From: Parvibaculum sp041688015
Lineage (GTDB): Bacteria > Pseudomonadota > Alphaproteobacteria > Parvibaculales > Parvibaculaceae
Length of the DNA stretch: 64,000 nucleotides
Assembly: GCA_041688015.1 (NCBI GenBank)
Contig: JBDNIY010000003.1
Location: 1-64,000, forward strand
Direction of reading: 5' to 3'
Shown here: one piece after another, positions 1 through 9,174 of the stretch
How the letters are laid out: each line of letters begins with the position of its first letter
Numbering within the stretch: position 1 is the first letter of the stretch
Made by a program: the position numbers and the translations under genes
Notes under the pieces: generated by a model
The model's input: the letters and a program-made list of their open reading frames with translations, nothing else
Told to the model about the DNA's origin: nothing
Database searches by the model: none

Positions 1-559
1 GTAGATGCCCATAGACGATCTGGCCCTTGGTGGGCTGGATTTCAGGATCAATGACCGCACCGGGACCGCAGGGAGCCATTGAACGGCCTGCGGGGGAGAG
101 GCTTGCCGGCGCATGACGGCGCAGGCCCGGCGCGTCGGTCATAAAGACCAAGCGATATTCCTCAGGATGGGCAAGCCCGTTTTCGACATAGGCCCGCATC
201 GCCATGCGCAACTGCTCGATGGGCGGCAGGTCCACGCTAATATGGCGCTCTCTGGCCTCAATGAGGTTGAGAAAGAAACCTTCGGCGACCGCAAACAGGA
301 CCGCGTCCTTATCTTCAAAATGCTGATAGATCGCCGCCTGCGTGATGCCAACGCGGCGCGCAATATGGCGCATGGTGACTTGCTGCAAGCCACCTTCGAC
401 AAACAGTGCGCGCGCCGCCTCAACGATCTGGGCGCGGCGTTCCTCAGGCGGCAGACGCCGCCGACGCGGTGCCACAATTGTTTTGCCCTTGGCCGCTTTT
501 CGACGTTTCTCCGCCGGTGCGGTTGTGGCCTTGGGGCTCGCTTTGTCGATTTTCTGCAT
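1..559 (-). CDS. TetR/AcrR-family transcriptional regulator (C-terminus off the left edge)
   Basis: The minus strand is open from the ATG at 559 to the window edge, giving about 186 residues without a stop. A basic Lys/Arg/Ala-rich leader of about 40 residues precedes a TetR helix-turn-helix: QIVEAARALFVEGG, then VTMRHIARRVGITQAAIYQHF. The remainder (FAVAEGFFLNLIEARERH onward) is the helical ligand-binding region and is incomplete. It is divergent from an RND adaptor/permease pair, the classical arrangement of a repressor controlling an efflux pump, and near-palindromic sites lie in the spacer. Repression of the pump is inferred; the ligand is unknown. Confidence 0.85.
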   Translation of the reverse strand, partial: MQKIDKASPKATTAPAEKRRKAAKGKTIVAPRRRRLPPEERRAQIVEAARALFVEGGLQQVTMRHIARRVGITQAAIYQHFEDKDAVLFAVAEGFFLNLIEARERHISVDLPPIEQLRMAMRAYVENGLAHPEEYRLVFMTDAPGLRRHAPASLSPAGRSMAPCGPGAVIDPEIQPTKGQIVYGHL

Positions 560-570
560 TTGCCTACCTA

Positions 571-630
571 ACACCGTTCACTAGACCTTGACCAGTGGTC
601 AGAAACCCCTAAGTAAACACCGTTCGGTAG
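571..630. promoter_or_regulatory. Divergent promoter/operator region between tetR and the RND pump
   Basis: The 98-bp spacer holds a perfect palindrome TGACCA-G-TGGTCA at 589-601. It also holds two copies of ACACCGTTC (571-579 and 617-625, 46 bp apart), the second embedded in the near-palindrome ACCGTTCGGT. Such paired sites are typical of TetR-family operators. Which of them the flanking regulator binds is inference. Confidence 0.5.
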
Positions 631-657
631 TTTTACGACGTTTGAGGGGCATGGAAG

Positions 658-1758
658 ATGGCGCGTTTTTGCACATGGAGCACGGGACTTGTGATCGGCC
701 TGGCCTTAAGCAGCCTTGCCGCCTGTGGGCCTGACGCCAGCAAAAAGGCAGACGCCACCGAAGCAAGCACACCCATACAAGTGAGCCGCGTCACCGCCGC
801 GCCGCACGCCAATGACGTCAGCGCCTATGGCATTGTGCGCTCTGACAAGGAAGCCCAGCTTTCTTTCAAGATCGGTGGGCTGGTCAAGCTGCTCAATGTC
901 GATACCGGCGACCACATCAAAAAGGGCGACATTCTCGCCAAGCTTGATCCGCGCGAGATCGCCGCCCAGACGGCACGCGCGGAGGCCGCTGCCGCCAAAG
1001 CCAAGCGCGACCTTGCCCGCATCGAACCGCTGTTGAAAAACGGCTTCATCTCGCAGCAACGAATCGACGATGCCCGCAGCGCCCGCGACATTGCCGTGGC
1101 AGAGCTGCGCCAGATCGCCTTCAACCGCAGCCTTGCCACCATCACCGCCCCAAGCGATGGCGTGGTGCTGGCGCGCCATGTCGACAAGAACGAAATCGTT
1201 GCGGCGGGCAGCCCCATCCTCACCGTCAGCCAAGGGGGTCAAGGCTTCATCCTCAAAGGCGCCTTGTCGGACCGCAGCCTCGCCATGCTCAAGATCGGCG
1301 ACACAGCCCGCGTCATCCTCGATGCCTTCCCCAGCCAAACTATCAAAGGTCATGTGCGCCGCCTATCGGCCATGAGTGATGCGCAGACCGGCACATTCGG
1401 CGTCGAAGTGGCGCTGGACGAAGTGCCACCCGGCGTTGAAAGCGGCTTCATTGGCGAAGCGCATATCGCGCCCTCATCTGCACCGGCCTCCACCATATTG
1501 GCCGTGCCGGCCACCGCCATTCTGGAAGGTCACGGCCAAACCGCCACCGTCTATGTGGTCGATGAAGCGACCATGACCGCCAAGCTCACCCGCGTCACAC
1601 TCAAGGGCCTGCGCGGCGACATGGTGCTGGTGACCAAGGGGTTGACGCTAGGCCAAAAGGTGGTGAGCGCAGGTGCGCCCTATCTGCGCAATGGCGCGAC
1701 CGTCAAGATCGTCACCGATCTGGCGAGCGAAACCCGCACAGCGGGACCACGCACATGA
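658..1758 (+). CDS. RND efflux pump periplasmic adaptor (membrane-fusion lipoprotein)
   Basis: A 366-residue protein of the AcrA/MexA family, which bridges an inner-membrane RND permease to an outer-membrane channel. A lipoprotein signal is visible, with lipobox LAAC at Cys23. The body follows the family order: a lipoyl-type segment (KIGGLVKLLNVDTGDHIKKG), an alpha-hairpin of about 60 residues (IAAQTARAEAAAAKAKRDL onward), the second lipoyl half (ATITAPSDGVV) and beta-barrel/membrane-proximal segments. Its stop overlaps the permease start by 4 nt (ATGA), so the two are probably translationally coupled. No outer-membrane TolC-type gene lies beside it. Substrate unknown. Confidence 0.93.
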   Translation: MARFCTWSTGLVIGLALSSLAACGPDASKKADATEASTPIQVSRVTAAPHANDVSAYGIVRSDKEAQLSFKIGGLVKLLNVDTGDHIKKGDILAKLDPREIAAQTARAEAAAAKAKRDLARIEPLLKNGFISQQRIDDARSARDIAVAELRQIAFNRSLATITAPSDGVVLARHVDKNEIVAAGSPILTVSQGGQGFILKGALSDRSLAMLKIGDTARVILDAFPSQTIKGHVRRLSAMSDAQTGTFGVEVALDEVPPGVESGFIGEAHIAPSSAPASTILAVPATAILEGHGQTATVYVVDEATMTAKLTRVTLKGLRGDMVLVTKGLTLGQKVVSAGAPYLRNGATVKIVTDLASETRTAGPRT

Positions 1759-4700
1759 TACTGGGCAAAATCAGCGGCTTCTTTGTTCGCAATTGGCAAT
1801 TCACACTCGTCCTGTTCGGCCTGCTTACTCTGATGGGGCTGAACAGCTTTCAAACCATTCCGCGCGCCGAAGACCCCGACTTTCAGGCTCCCTTTGCCAT
1901 TGTCACCGTCTTCATGCCCGGCGCGAGCCCAACCGACATTGAAAAGCTCGTCATTCGCCCCATCGAGGACGCGGTCAACGGGCTGGAAAATCTCGACAAT
2001 ATTGCCAGTCAGGCGACCGATGGTGTGGCCTCGCTCAATATCCAGTTCAGTTGGTCTGTGCCCGACCCTGACAAATGCTATGACGATGTGGTGCGTGAAG
2101 TGAACGCGTTGCGCGCCAGCCTACCAGCGGGCGTGGTGCGCATTCAGGTGGATAAATTCCGTCCCTCGCTCACCAATATCGTGCAGGTGGCGCTGGTCAG
2201 CGAAACAGCCTCGGCGCGCGAGATGGAAGACGTCGCCAAGGATTTGCGCGACGAGATCGACCGCGCACCGGGCGTGCGCGACACCAAATATTGGGGCCTG
2301 CCAAAATCAGAAGTGCGCGTCGCCATTAATTTTGGTCGCATGGCGAGCCTTGGTATTCCCGTTACCGCCGTCGCTAGTGCGATCGGTGCCGAAAGTCCCG
2401 ACATCCCCGGCGGGCCGGTGAACGCAGGCCTGCGCCGGTTCAACATCAAAACGACCGGCGGCTATAAAAGCCTCGATGAGATCTCCAACACGGTGATCGG
2501 GTCATTCGGCGGGCGCAACATCGCGGTAAAGGACGTCGCCAAAGTGAGCTGGGCGCAGGAAGAAGCGGGCCATCTGGCCTGGTACAACGGCCAGCGCGCG
2601 GTCTTTGTCACCGCCAACCAAAAAGAAGCCCAGAACGTCTTTGCTGTACGCAACGCCATTTACAAGGTGCTCGACAATTTTGAGACGCGGCTGCCGCCCG
2701 ACATCAAGCTCTATCGCCCGTTTGACCAATCGGTCGCGGTGAGCCATCGCCTAAACCATCTCTATCGCGATTTTGCCATCGCCGTCGGGCTTGTGCTTTT
2801 CACGCTCCTGCCGCTAGGGCCGCGCGCGTCGCTGATCGTTATGGTGTCGATCCCGCTCTCGTTGGCCATCGGCCTTTCGGTCATGAATTTCCTAGGCTAC
2901 TCGCTCAATCAACTGTCGATCACGGGCTTTGTGATCGCGCTTGGGCTGCTGGTCGATGATTCCATTGTCGTGGTGGAAAATATCGAGCGCCACATCCGCG
3001 AAGGCAAAGGGCGGTTTGAAGCTGCCGTTGCCGCTACATCGCAAATCTCGGTGGCGGTGGTGGGCTGCACCGCCGCGCTGCTCTTTGCCTTTCTGCCGCT
3101 GCTCAACCTGCCTGAAGGGGCAGGTATGTTCATTCGCTCCCTGCCCGTTGCTGTCACCGTCACGATCACAGCCTCGCTCTTTGTCTCGCTCACGATTATT
3201 CCTTTTCTTGCCAGCCGCCTGTTGAGCGACAAGGGCCATCCCGAAGGCAATATCTTCTTGCGTGTGGTGATGGGTGCCATTCACAGCATCTACAACCCTC
3301 TGCTGCACAAGGCCCTGACCTTCCCTAAAACCTTCGTGCTGAGCGCCCTAGCGGTCTGCTTTGCCAGCCTCCTCCTCGTCCCCACCATCGGCTTTAGCTT
3401 GTTTCCCTCAGCTGACAGCCGTCAGTTTTTGGTGCAGATCGAAACGCCGGACGGCTCCAGCCAGGACGACACCGAGCGCGCCATGCATTACGCAGAAGGC
3501 GTGCTGAAAAAGCATCCAGAGTTCTTGTGGCAAATGTCGAACCTCGGCCACGCCAATCCGCAAATTTATTACAACATTCGTTCCGAAGCCGTGCAGCCCA
3601 ACATCGCTGAAATCTTTGTCGAGATGAAAGAATACGACGATGTGAAAACGCCCAAGCTGATGGATGAATTGCGCGTTGATTTTGCTAAATATCCCGGCGC
3701 CCAAATCATCACCCGCATTTTCCAAAACGGGCCTCCCATCACGGCTCCTATTGAAGTGCGCGTGGTCGGCCCTGACCTCAAGATGCTGAAAGACATTTCA
3801 GCCCGCGTCACCACCATGATGGAACAAACGCCCGGCCTGCGCGACGTGACAAACCCGATGCGGCTTGACCGCACCGACCTCAATCTTGGCATCGACCTCG
3901 ACAAGGCCGCGATGATCGGCATCCAGCCGGGCACCATCGACCGTATTGTGCGGCTTGCCATTGCGGGCGAAACCGTCGGCGTTTACCGGGAGGCAGATGG
4001 CGAACAATTCAACATCACACTGCGCTTGCCGCTCGACCTGCATCATTCGGTCGAGGCACTTGAAAATATCTATGTGCCGACCAATACCGGGCGCTCTGTG
4101 CCGTTGGGATTGGTGGCCAACCCGTATTTTGAAAGCGCACCGGGCCGCATCTCGCGTTACAACCGCGAACGCCAAGTCGCCATCACCGCCTATACAAAGA
4201 CCGGTTACAACACAGCGTTGTTGACCACAGAGGTGTTCGACAAGCTCGCGCAAATTTCGATGCCGCCGGGGTATTATTTTTCCAAAGGCGGCGAAGCCGA
4301 AGCAGCCTCGGATAGTTTTTCTGGCCTCAGCACCGCGATCTTGGTGGCCATCTTTGGCATTCTTGCCGTGCTGATCCTTGAGTTTCGTTCTTTCCGCGCC
4401 ACGCTGGTGGTCGCAGGCGTCATTCCGCTGGGTATCTTTGGTGGCTTGCTGGCGCTGCTTTTCACCGGCTACACGCTGTCCTTTACCGCCGTCATTGGCT
4501 TCATCGCACTGATCGGTATCGAGATTAAAAATTCGATCCTGCTGGTTGATTTCACCAATCAGCTTCGCCGTGAAAACGTGCCCCTGCGCGAAGCCATCGA
4601 ACGGGCCAGCGAGGTGCGCTTCCTACCCGTGCTGCTCACATCGGCGACCGCTATTGGCGGGCTTCTGCCACTGGCCCTGTCAGGCTCTGGGCTTTATTCG

Positions 4701-4847
4701 CCATTGTCATGGGTGCTGATCGGCGGGCTTATCTCATCGACGGTTCTCTCACGGCTTGTGACACCGACCATGTACCTGCTGCTGGCGCCAAAGAACCTCG
4801 CCAGCGAAGACGCAGAACACGCAGCCCTCCCCGTGCTCGCGGACTAG
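1755..4847 (+). CDS. RND efflux transporter permease, HAE1/AcrB type
   Basis: A 1030-residue inner-membrane proton-driven exporter of the usual AcrB length. It shows the typical N-terminal transmembrane helix, a large periplasmic domain, the TM2-TM6 block with GLLVDDSIVVVENIER (Asp401-Asp402, the proton-relay aspartates), a second periplasmic domain and the closing TM8-TM12 block (IGFIALIGIEIKNSILLVDF). It overlaps the adaptor gene by 4 nt and is presumably controlled by the divergent TetR protein. Sequence alone does not say whether it exports drugs, solvents or lipids. It converges on the MMPL-type exporter across a bidirectional terminator. Confidence 0.94.
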   Translation: MILGKISGFFVRNWQFTLVLFGLLTLMGLNSFQTIPRAEDPDFQAPFAIVTVFMPGASPTDIEKLVIRPIEDAVNGLENLDNIASQATDGVASLNIQFSWSVPDPDKCYDDVVREVNALRASLPAGVVRIQVDKFRPSLTNIVQVALVSETASAREMEDVAKDLRDEIDRAPGVRDTKYWGLPKSEVRVAINFGRMASLGIPVTAVASAIGAESPDIPGGPVNAGLRRFNIKTTGGYKSLDEISNTVIGSFGGRNIAVKDVAKVSWAQEEAGHLAWYNGQRAVFVTANQKEAQNVFAVRNAIYKVLDNFETRLPPDIKLYRPFDQSVAVSHRLNHLYRDFAIAVGLVLFTLLPLGPRASLIVMVSIPLSLAIGLSVMNFLGYSLNQLSITGFVIALGLLVDDSIVVVENIERHIREGKGRFEAAVAATSQISVAVVGCTAALLFAFLPLLNLPEGAGMFIRSLPVAVTVTITASLFVSLTIIPFLASRLLSDKGHPEGNIFLRVVMGAIHSIYNPLLHKALTFPKTFVLSALAVCFASLLLVPTIGFSLFPSADSRQFLVQIETPDGSSQDDTERAMHYAEGVLKKHPEFLWQMSNLGHANPQIYYNIRSEAVQPNIAEIFVEMKEYDDVKTPKLMDELRVDFAKYPGAQIITRIFQNGPPITAPIEVRVVGPDLKMLKDISARVTTMMEQTPGLRDVTNPMRLDRTDLNLGIDLDKAAMIGIQPGTIDRIVRLAIAGETVGVYREADGEQFNITLRLPLDLHHSVEALENIYVPTNTGRSVPLGLVANPYFESAPGRISRYNRERQVAITAYTKTGYNTALLTTEVFDKLAQISMPPGYYFSKGGEAEAASDSFSGLSTAILVAIFGILAVLILEFRSFRATLVVAGVIPLGIFGGLLALLFTGYTLSFTAVIGFIALIGIEIKNSILLVDFTNQLRRENVPLREAIERASEVRFLPVLLTSATAIGGLLPLALSGSGLYSPLSWVLIGGLISSTVLSRLVTPTMYLLLAPKNLASEDAEHAALPVLAD

Positions 4848-4903
4848 ACAACAGACAGCCTTCGGTCCCGCAGGCCTTCCCTCAAAGGCATGTGAGATCA
4901 AAA

Positions 4904-4931
4904 AAAGGGCGGCTCATATGAGCCGCCCTTT
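4904..4931. terminator. Bidirectional intrinsic terminator between convergent exporter genes
   Basis: A perfect palindrome with arms GGGCGGCTCAT / ATGAGCCGCCC (4907-4928) is flanked by AAA and TTT, with A-rich sequence on the left and T-rich sequence on the right. It therefore forms a stable stem with a U-tract in either direction, between the end of the RND permease (4847) and the end of the minus-strand exporter (4952). Confidence 0.9.
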
Positions 4932-4951
4932 CGTATTTGAGATGAAAGCCG

Positions 4952-7306
4952 TTAGTGCGAATGATAGATCGCGCGGGCTTCTTCTTCGCTCAGCGGCTTG
5001 CGCTTCAGCGGCCAGATCGTTTCAAAGGCCGCGACCAGCGACGGCAAGAGCGTCACCGCACCGACCATGTTCACGATGAACATGAAGGTCAGCAACATGC
5101 CCATGTCGGCCTGGAACTTCAGCGCCGAGAACGACCAGGTCGAGACACCGATGGCGAGCGTGCCGCCGGTGAACATGGTCGCCGAGCCCACGTCGTTCAG
5201 CGCCTGCAGATAGGCTGCGTGAGGGGTCACACCCATACGCATGTAGCGCTGTATTCGGTTGTACTCGTAGATGCCGTAGTCCACGCCAATACCGACCGCG
5301 ATAGCGAGCACCGGTAGCGTCGAGATCTTGAGGCCGATAGAGGCCGCCGTCAGGAACCAGTTACCAATGATCGTGGCCAAGATCAGCGGAATCACACAGC
5401 ACAACGCACCACGCCATTCACGATAGACGAGGATGACGAGCGCCATGACCACGGCATACACATAAAGCAGCATCGGCAGTTCGGAATGTTCAACCACCGT
5501 GTTGGTCGCCGACGTGATCGTTACGTTACCCGTCCCGATACGCATCTTGAGATCATCGCGCGGATGCGCCGCGATCCAGTTTTCAACCGCCTCCGTCACG
5601 GTCTTGACCGTTTCGGCCTTGGTATCGGCAACATAGATCTGAACACCGAGTGTCAGGCAACGCGTATCCACCAGCAGTGTCGACGTGGAGACACTGGAGG
5701 TCGCCTGAGCAAGCGCTGAGGGCGCACGCGGCAGAGCAGCCCATTTCGGATTGCCCTCCTGCCACATCGAGTTGATGACCTTGGCGACAATCGGCAGAGA
5801 CACCACGGTCTGCACGCCGGGCACATTTTTCATGTCCCAACCGAAGGTGTCGAGGAAATGAAGCTCGTCATAGTTGACGCAAGCCACATCCTTGGATTCG
5901 ACAATCACGTTCATCACGTTGAGGCCGAGCTTGAAATGCTCTGCGATATATTCACTGTCGGTGTTGTAACGCGCATTCGGCCACAACTCACCGGCACCGG
6001 CATGGACGTCACCGATCTGGCGATCACGGCTTTGGTAAAGCGCCACGCCACCCAAAACAACGCAAAAGCCGATGAAGAAAAAGGCAAAGCGCGGTTGGGC
6101 GAATTTGGCAAGATAGGGCCAGTACTTGGCACGCACTTCCATCGAATGACGTACCTTGGCACCATATTCTTCACCCGGTGCCACATAGGACACAATGAGC
6201 GGCAGCATGATGAGGTTAGAGACAATCTTGAAAGCCACACCGATAGAAGCGGTAACGGACAGCTCCTTAATCATGCCAATGGGAATGATGTAGAGCGTGG
6301 CAAAACCGGCCAGTGCGGTGAAGAGAGCCACCGAACCCGGTCGCAACAGGAAGGTGAAAGTCGCGCGCGCGGCTTGCTCCTTATTGAGACCGGCGGCGAT
6401 TTCAGCGCCCGCCATATTAATTTGCTGCACGCCATGACTGACGCCGATGGCAAATACAAGGAAGGGAACCAGAACCGCTAAAGGATCTAGCCCGTACCCC
6501 ATGAGATGCAAGACACCGAATTGCCAAGTGAGCGAACAGAGCGAACAACTCACCGTCACGATGGTCAAGAGCCACGAGCGGCAATAGAGCCAGAGCATGA
6601 GGCAGGTGAGCACGAAGGCGACAGCAAAGAAGGTCACCACTGAGCGCGCGCCATCGGCAATATCACCAACGAGCTTGGCAAAGCCGACGATCTTCACGTC
6701 AATCGTGTCGGAGACATATTTGTCGCGAATGTTCTTTTCCAGAAGATTGGCAACATGGAAATAATCGAGAGGCTGTTGCGTTTCAGGATTAACGTCCAGC
6801 AGCTCGGTCGCAATCATCGCAGAGTGGAAGTCGGTGGAAACGAGGCGGCCCACGAGGTTGGCACGCAACACGTTCTGCATCACCGTCTTGATGCTTTCAG
6901 GATTGGGTTTGAAGTTAGCTGGGATCACGTCGCCCGCTTCAAGACCTTCTTCGGTGACAGCGATATAACGCGTGTTCGGCGTCCACAGCGATGTCACGCG
7001 ATGGCGCGCCACACCGGGAATATAGAACACGTCGTCAGTCGCTTCTTTCAGCGTCTGAAGAAAAGCAGGTTGGAAGATGTCACCCTTCTTGTTTTCCAGC
7101 ACTACGATGACGCGGTTACCACCGCCAAAGCTATCGGCATACTTAAGATAGGTCTGGATGAAAGGGTTTCCGATCGGGAGCATCTTCTCAAAGCCCGCGG
7201 TCATCTGGAGCCGAGAGGCATAAACGCCCATGACGACCGTCACAATGGCCAAAATAATCAGAATGGGTGCTCTTAGGCCAAAGACGATATTTTCGATACG
7301 CTGCAA
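4952..7306 (-). CDS. MMPL/RND-superfamily exporter
   Basis: A 784-residue RND-superfamily exporter of the shorter MMPL-like class, with two repeats each made of one TM helix, a periplasmic loop and a five-helix block. The start is TTG at 7306, chosen because GGGGAGG lies 5 nt upstream; no ATG fits better. TM1 is residues about 10-30, the first helix block begins near 215 (VVTFFAVAFVLTCLMLWLY) and the second near 625 (LLYVYAVVMALVILVYREW). Relatives are known in lipid-, steroid- and hydrocarbon-processing bacteria, which fits the acyl-CoA genes nearby; a lipid-like cargo is inference. It is transcribed alone. Confidence 0.85.
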   Translation of the reverse strand: MQRIENIVFGLRAPILIILAIVTVVMGVYASRLQMTAGFEKMLPIGNPFIQTYLKYADSFGGGNRVIVVLENKKGDIFQPAFLQTLKEATDDVFYIPGVARHRVTSLWTPNTRYIAVTEEGLEAGDVIPANFKPNPESIKTVMQNVLRANLVGRLVSTDFHSAMIATELLDVNPETQQPLDYFHVANLLEKNIRDKYVSDTIDVKIVGFAKLVGDIADGARSVVTFFAVAFVLTCLMLWLYCRSWLLTIVTVSCSLCSLTWQFGVLHLMGYGLDPLAVLVPFLVFAIGVSHGVQQINMAGAEIAAGLNKEQAARATFTFLLRPGSVALFTALAGFATLYIIPIGMIKELSVTASIGVAFKIVSNLIMLPLIVSYVAPGEEYGAKVRHSMEVRAKYWPYLAKFAQPRFAFFFIGFCVVLGGVALYQSRDRQIGDVHAGAGELWPNARYNTDSEYIAEHFKLGLNVMNVIVESKDVACVNYDELHFLDTFGWDMKNVPGVQTVVSLPIVAKVINSMWQEGNPKWAALPRAPSALAQATSSVSTSTLLVDTRCLTLGVQIYVADTKAETVKTVTEAVENWIAAHPRDDLKMRIGTGNVTITSATNTVVEHSELPMLLYVYAVVMALVILVYREWRGALCCVIPLILATIIGNWFLTAASIGLKISTLPVLAIAVGIGVDYGIYEYNRIQRYMRMGVTPHAAYLQALNDVGSATMFTGGTLAIGVSTWSFSALKFQADMGMLLTFMFIVNMVGAVTLLPSLVAAFETIWPLKRKPLSEEEARAIYHSH

Positions 7307-7435
7307 GGTAACCTCCCCTAGGGTCGTGCAATCTTCACGCCGCGGACTGCATCGGTAATCTAGTGTTATCTATTGGATACGGAGCTTGATGCTCTCTTGG
7401 TTGCTAATTCTTTTGTCTCAAACGCCCCAGCCTGG

Positions 7436-7501
7436 TCGCAGAAGGCCCGGTTTTATCGCAGAAATCTTGGTTCGTCGTAGAAATTTTGGATCGTCGCAGA
7501 A
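7436..7501. repeat. Four-copy TCGCAGAA motif array at about 20-bp spacing
   Basis: TCGCAGAA occurs at 7436-7443, 7456-7463, 7475-7482 (as TCGTAGAA) and 7494-7501, so copies start every 19-20 bp, close to two helical turns. The array lies 130-195 bp upstream of the minus-strand exporter start. The rest of 7307-7611 shows no convincing gene. A protein-binding array or a degenerate minisatellite are both possible. Confidence 0.55.
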
Positions 7502-7611
7502 GTCTCATCTCGGATTTCGGGCTTTCAAGCCCTCTCGCGGGCCCCTCTATACCTGTCTCATGAGGCAGGCCACAAGATCATCCTTGGATGAACAAGCGAT
7601 CAATTTACATT

Positions 7612-8016
7612 TTAGGAGGCAAACAAGGGCGGCGCACGACCAGAGCCAAGCCAAGCAAGGCGCCCATAGGCTGGTCCCCCCAGACGTGGAGCCGCAAATT
7701 TAACAGTAAAATCCGCCGCATTTTCTGAGCCGACAGCAAAAACAAAATGCGGCCGCTGTGGCAAACGCATATTCACCCGCGCCACCATGCGACGGTTTGC
7801 CTCTATTTTGTGAAAGACGACCCTCTGAGGCGCGGCGCGTTGTGGCGCGCGCACCAACAAGGCTAGATCGGGCATCGCCAAGGCCAGTTCGGGCATCGCA
7901 ATGTGAGCGACGCCAGCATGGGTCTGAACATGAGCATGGGCCGAAGGCGCCGCCCCGGAAAAAAACGCAAAGCTGAAAGCCAGCGCCACGAGCGCCACAC
8001 CGACATGCGCCTTCAT
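7612..8016 (-). CDS. Small secreted protein of unknown function
   Basis: A 134-residue protein starting at ATG 8016, which is preceded by GGGG 4-8 nt upstream; upstream in-frame starts lack a ribosome site and would bury the signal peptide. The N-terminus is a clear Sec signal: MKAHVG, a hydrophobic core VALVALAFSFAFFSGA, and a likely cut after AHA. The mature part is rich in Ala, Pro and Arg with no motif I recognise. Its neighbours (exporter, exported Msr enzymes) do not define a role. The low-complexity composition leaves some doubt that it is a real gene. Confidence 0.5.
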   Translation of the reverse strand: MKAHVGVALVALAFSFAFFSGAAPSAHAHVQTHAGVAHIAMPELALAMPDLALLVRAPQRAAPQRVVFHKIEANRRMVARVNMRLPQRPHFVFAVGSENAADFTVKFAAPRLGGPAYGRLAWLGSGRAPPLFAS

Positions 8017-8419
8017 CGCCCCGATCAACCGGTTGCCAACTTGCACCAGAACCGAAAAGCGATTGTCAGATGCGGGCCGAAGACCGAACACTCATACACC
8101 CTGAAGCTAACGCGGACACGGCCCGCAAAGGAGCGCTTTTTTATCACGCTGGCCGAGATTGGCACAGTGATTATTGAACAAACGCCCCTGCCTCGCGCCA
8201 CGGAAATTCTCTATTTTAGATCATTCCCTCCGATTTTTCGGCAAGCGACGTATATAGACCACCTTTGTCTCCTCAACGAGGAGTCGTGATACGCAAACGG
8301 TTTGCGCGCGTTAACCATGTTTGAATGGACGAATTGTAATGCGATTTTTAATCGATCAGGCCAACTCGCTGCGTACAGCCATGTAGATGCCCCCCGGCTG
8401 AGCCAAAGGAGACGCTTCC
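8017..8419. other. Intergenic region upstream of msrA, no gene seen
   Basis: About 400 bp between two divergent genes. It is AT-richer than its surroundings and probably holds both promoters. An AAAGGAG Shine-Dalgarno for msrA lies at 8406-8412. I see no convincing coding sequence or structured RNA. Confidence 0.4.
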
Positions 8420-9037
8420 ATGCGCATGACCCTACGCCCCCTTCTCACTGCTCTCTTCGTGGCCGCAAGCCTCGTCGTGAGCCCGGCGCTCGCCGCCGAC
8501 AAGACCGAGATCGCAACCTTTGCAGGCGGCTGCTTCTGGAGCATGCAACGCCATTTCGATCCGGTGCCTGGCGTCATCTCGACCCGCGTGGGCTATAGTG
8601 GCGGGCCAGAGGTGAACCCGACCTACCAGCAAGTCGGCTCGGAAACGACCGGCCACGCCGAGACCGTGGAAGTGACCTTCGACCCGAGCAAGACGACGTA
8701 CAAAAAACTGCTGATGACCTATTGGCACTATATCGACCCGACCACCAAGGATGGCCAGTTCTGCGATTTCGGCCATTCCTATCGCACCATGATTTTCACC
8801 CATGACACCAACCAGAAGGCGGCGGCTGAGGCAACGAAAGCCGTGATTGAAAAATCAGGCGTCCTGAAAGGCCAACCCATCGTCACCGAGATCGTGGACG
8901 CAGGCCCCTTCTGGCCAGCCGAGACCTATCATCAGGAATTCTACAAGAAGAACCCCCTGCGCTACGGCACCTATAATATCGGCTGCGGCCGTGAGGCGAG
9001 CCTGAAGCACATCTGGGGCGACGAGGCAGGAAAGTGA
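8420..9037 (+). CDS. msrA: Exported peptide methionine-S-sulfoxide reductase MsrA
   Basis: A 205-residue MsrA, which reduces the S-epimer of methionine sulfoxide in proteins. A Sec signal peptide (residues 1-26, ending SPALAA) sends it to the periplasm. The catalytic motif is GGCFWS with nucleophile Cys38, where most family members have another residue after Trp. Further marks are GYSGG at 59-62, HAE at 79-81, and a C-terminal GCG with probable resolving Cys189; Cys115 is also present. An exported MsrB follows 137 nt later, separated by an intergenic repeat, so together they could repair both epimers outside the cytoplasm. Confidence 0.95.
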   Translation: MRMTLRPLLTALFVAASLVVSPALAADKTEIATFAGGCFWSMQRHFDPVPGVISTRVGYSGGPEVNPTYQQVGSETTGHAETVEVTFDPSKTTYKKLLMTYWHYIDPTTKDGQFCDFGHSYRTMIFTHDTNQKAAAEATKAVIEKSGVLKGQPIVTEIVDAGPFWPAETYHQEFYKKNPLRYGTYNIGCGREASLKHIWGDEAGK

Positions 9038-9051
9038 CCTCTCGTATGCGG

Positions 9052-9158
9052 CTTCATCCTTCGAGACGCGGCTTTGCCGCTCTTCGAGGCATGAGGTTCC
9101 TCTTTTAACAACACCCTCATCCTGAGGAGGGCCACTTGGCCCGTCTCGAAGGACCCAA
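9052..9158. repeat. Intergenic palindromic repeat, copy 1
   Basis: Contains CATCCTGAGGAGGGCC and GGCCCGTCTCGAAGGA (9118-9153), with a mirrored CCTTCGAGACG...GGCATGAGG half on the left, so the whole can fold into a long imperfect stem. A near-identical segment is at 11389-11486. Similar sequence families are common between genes of alphaproteobacteria. It sits between msrA and msrB. Confidence 0.75.
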
Positions 9159-9174
9159 CGAGGAGACAAAGAAG

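Noticed and set aside
7436..7501. Possible CRISPR-like array
   Set aside because: Repeats are only 8 bp with about 11-12 bp between them and no cas genes are present; far too short for a CRISPR array.
7386..7703. 105-residue plus-strand frame between the exporter and the small secreted protein
   Set aside because: Composition is that of non-coding DNA, it overlaps the secreted-protein gene antisense, and it contains the TCGCAGAA array.
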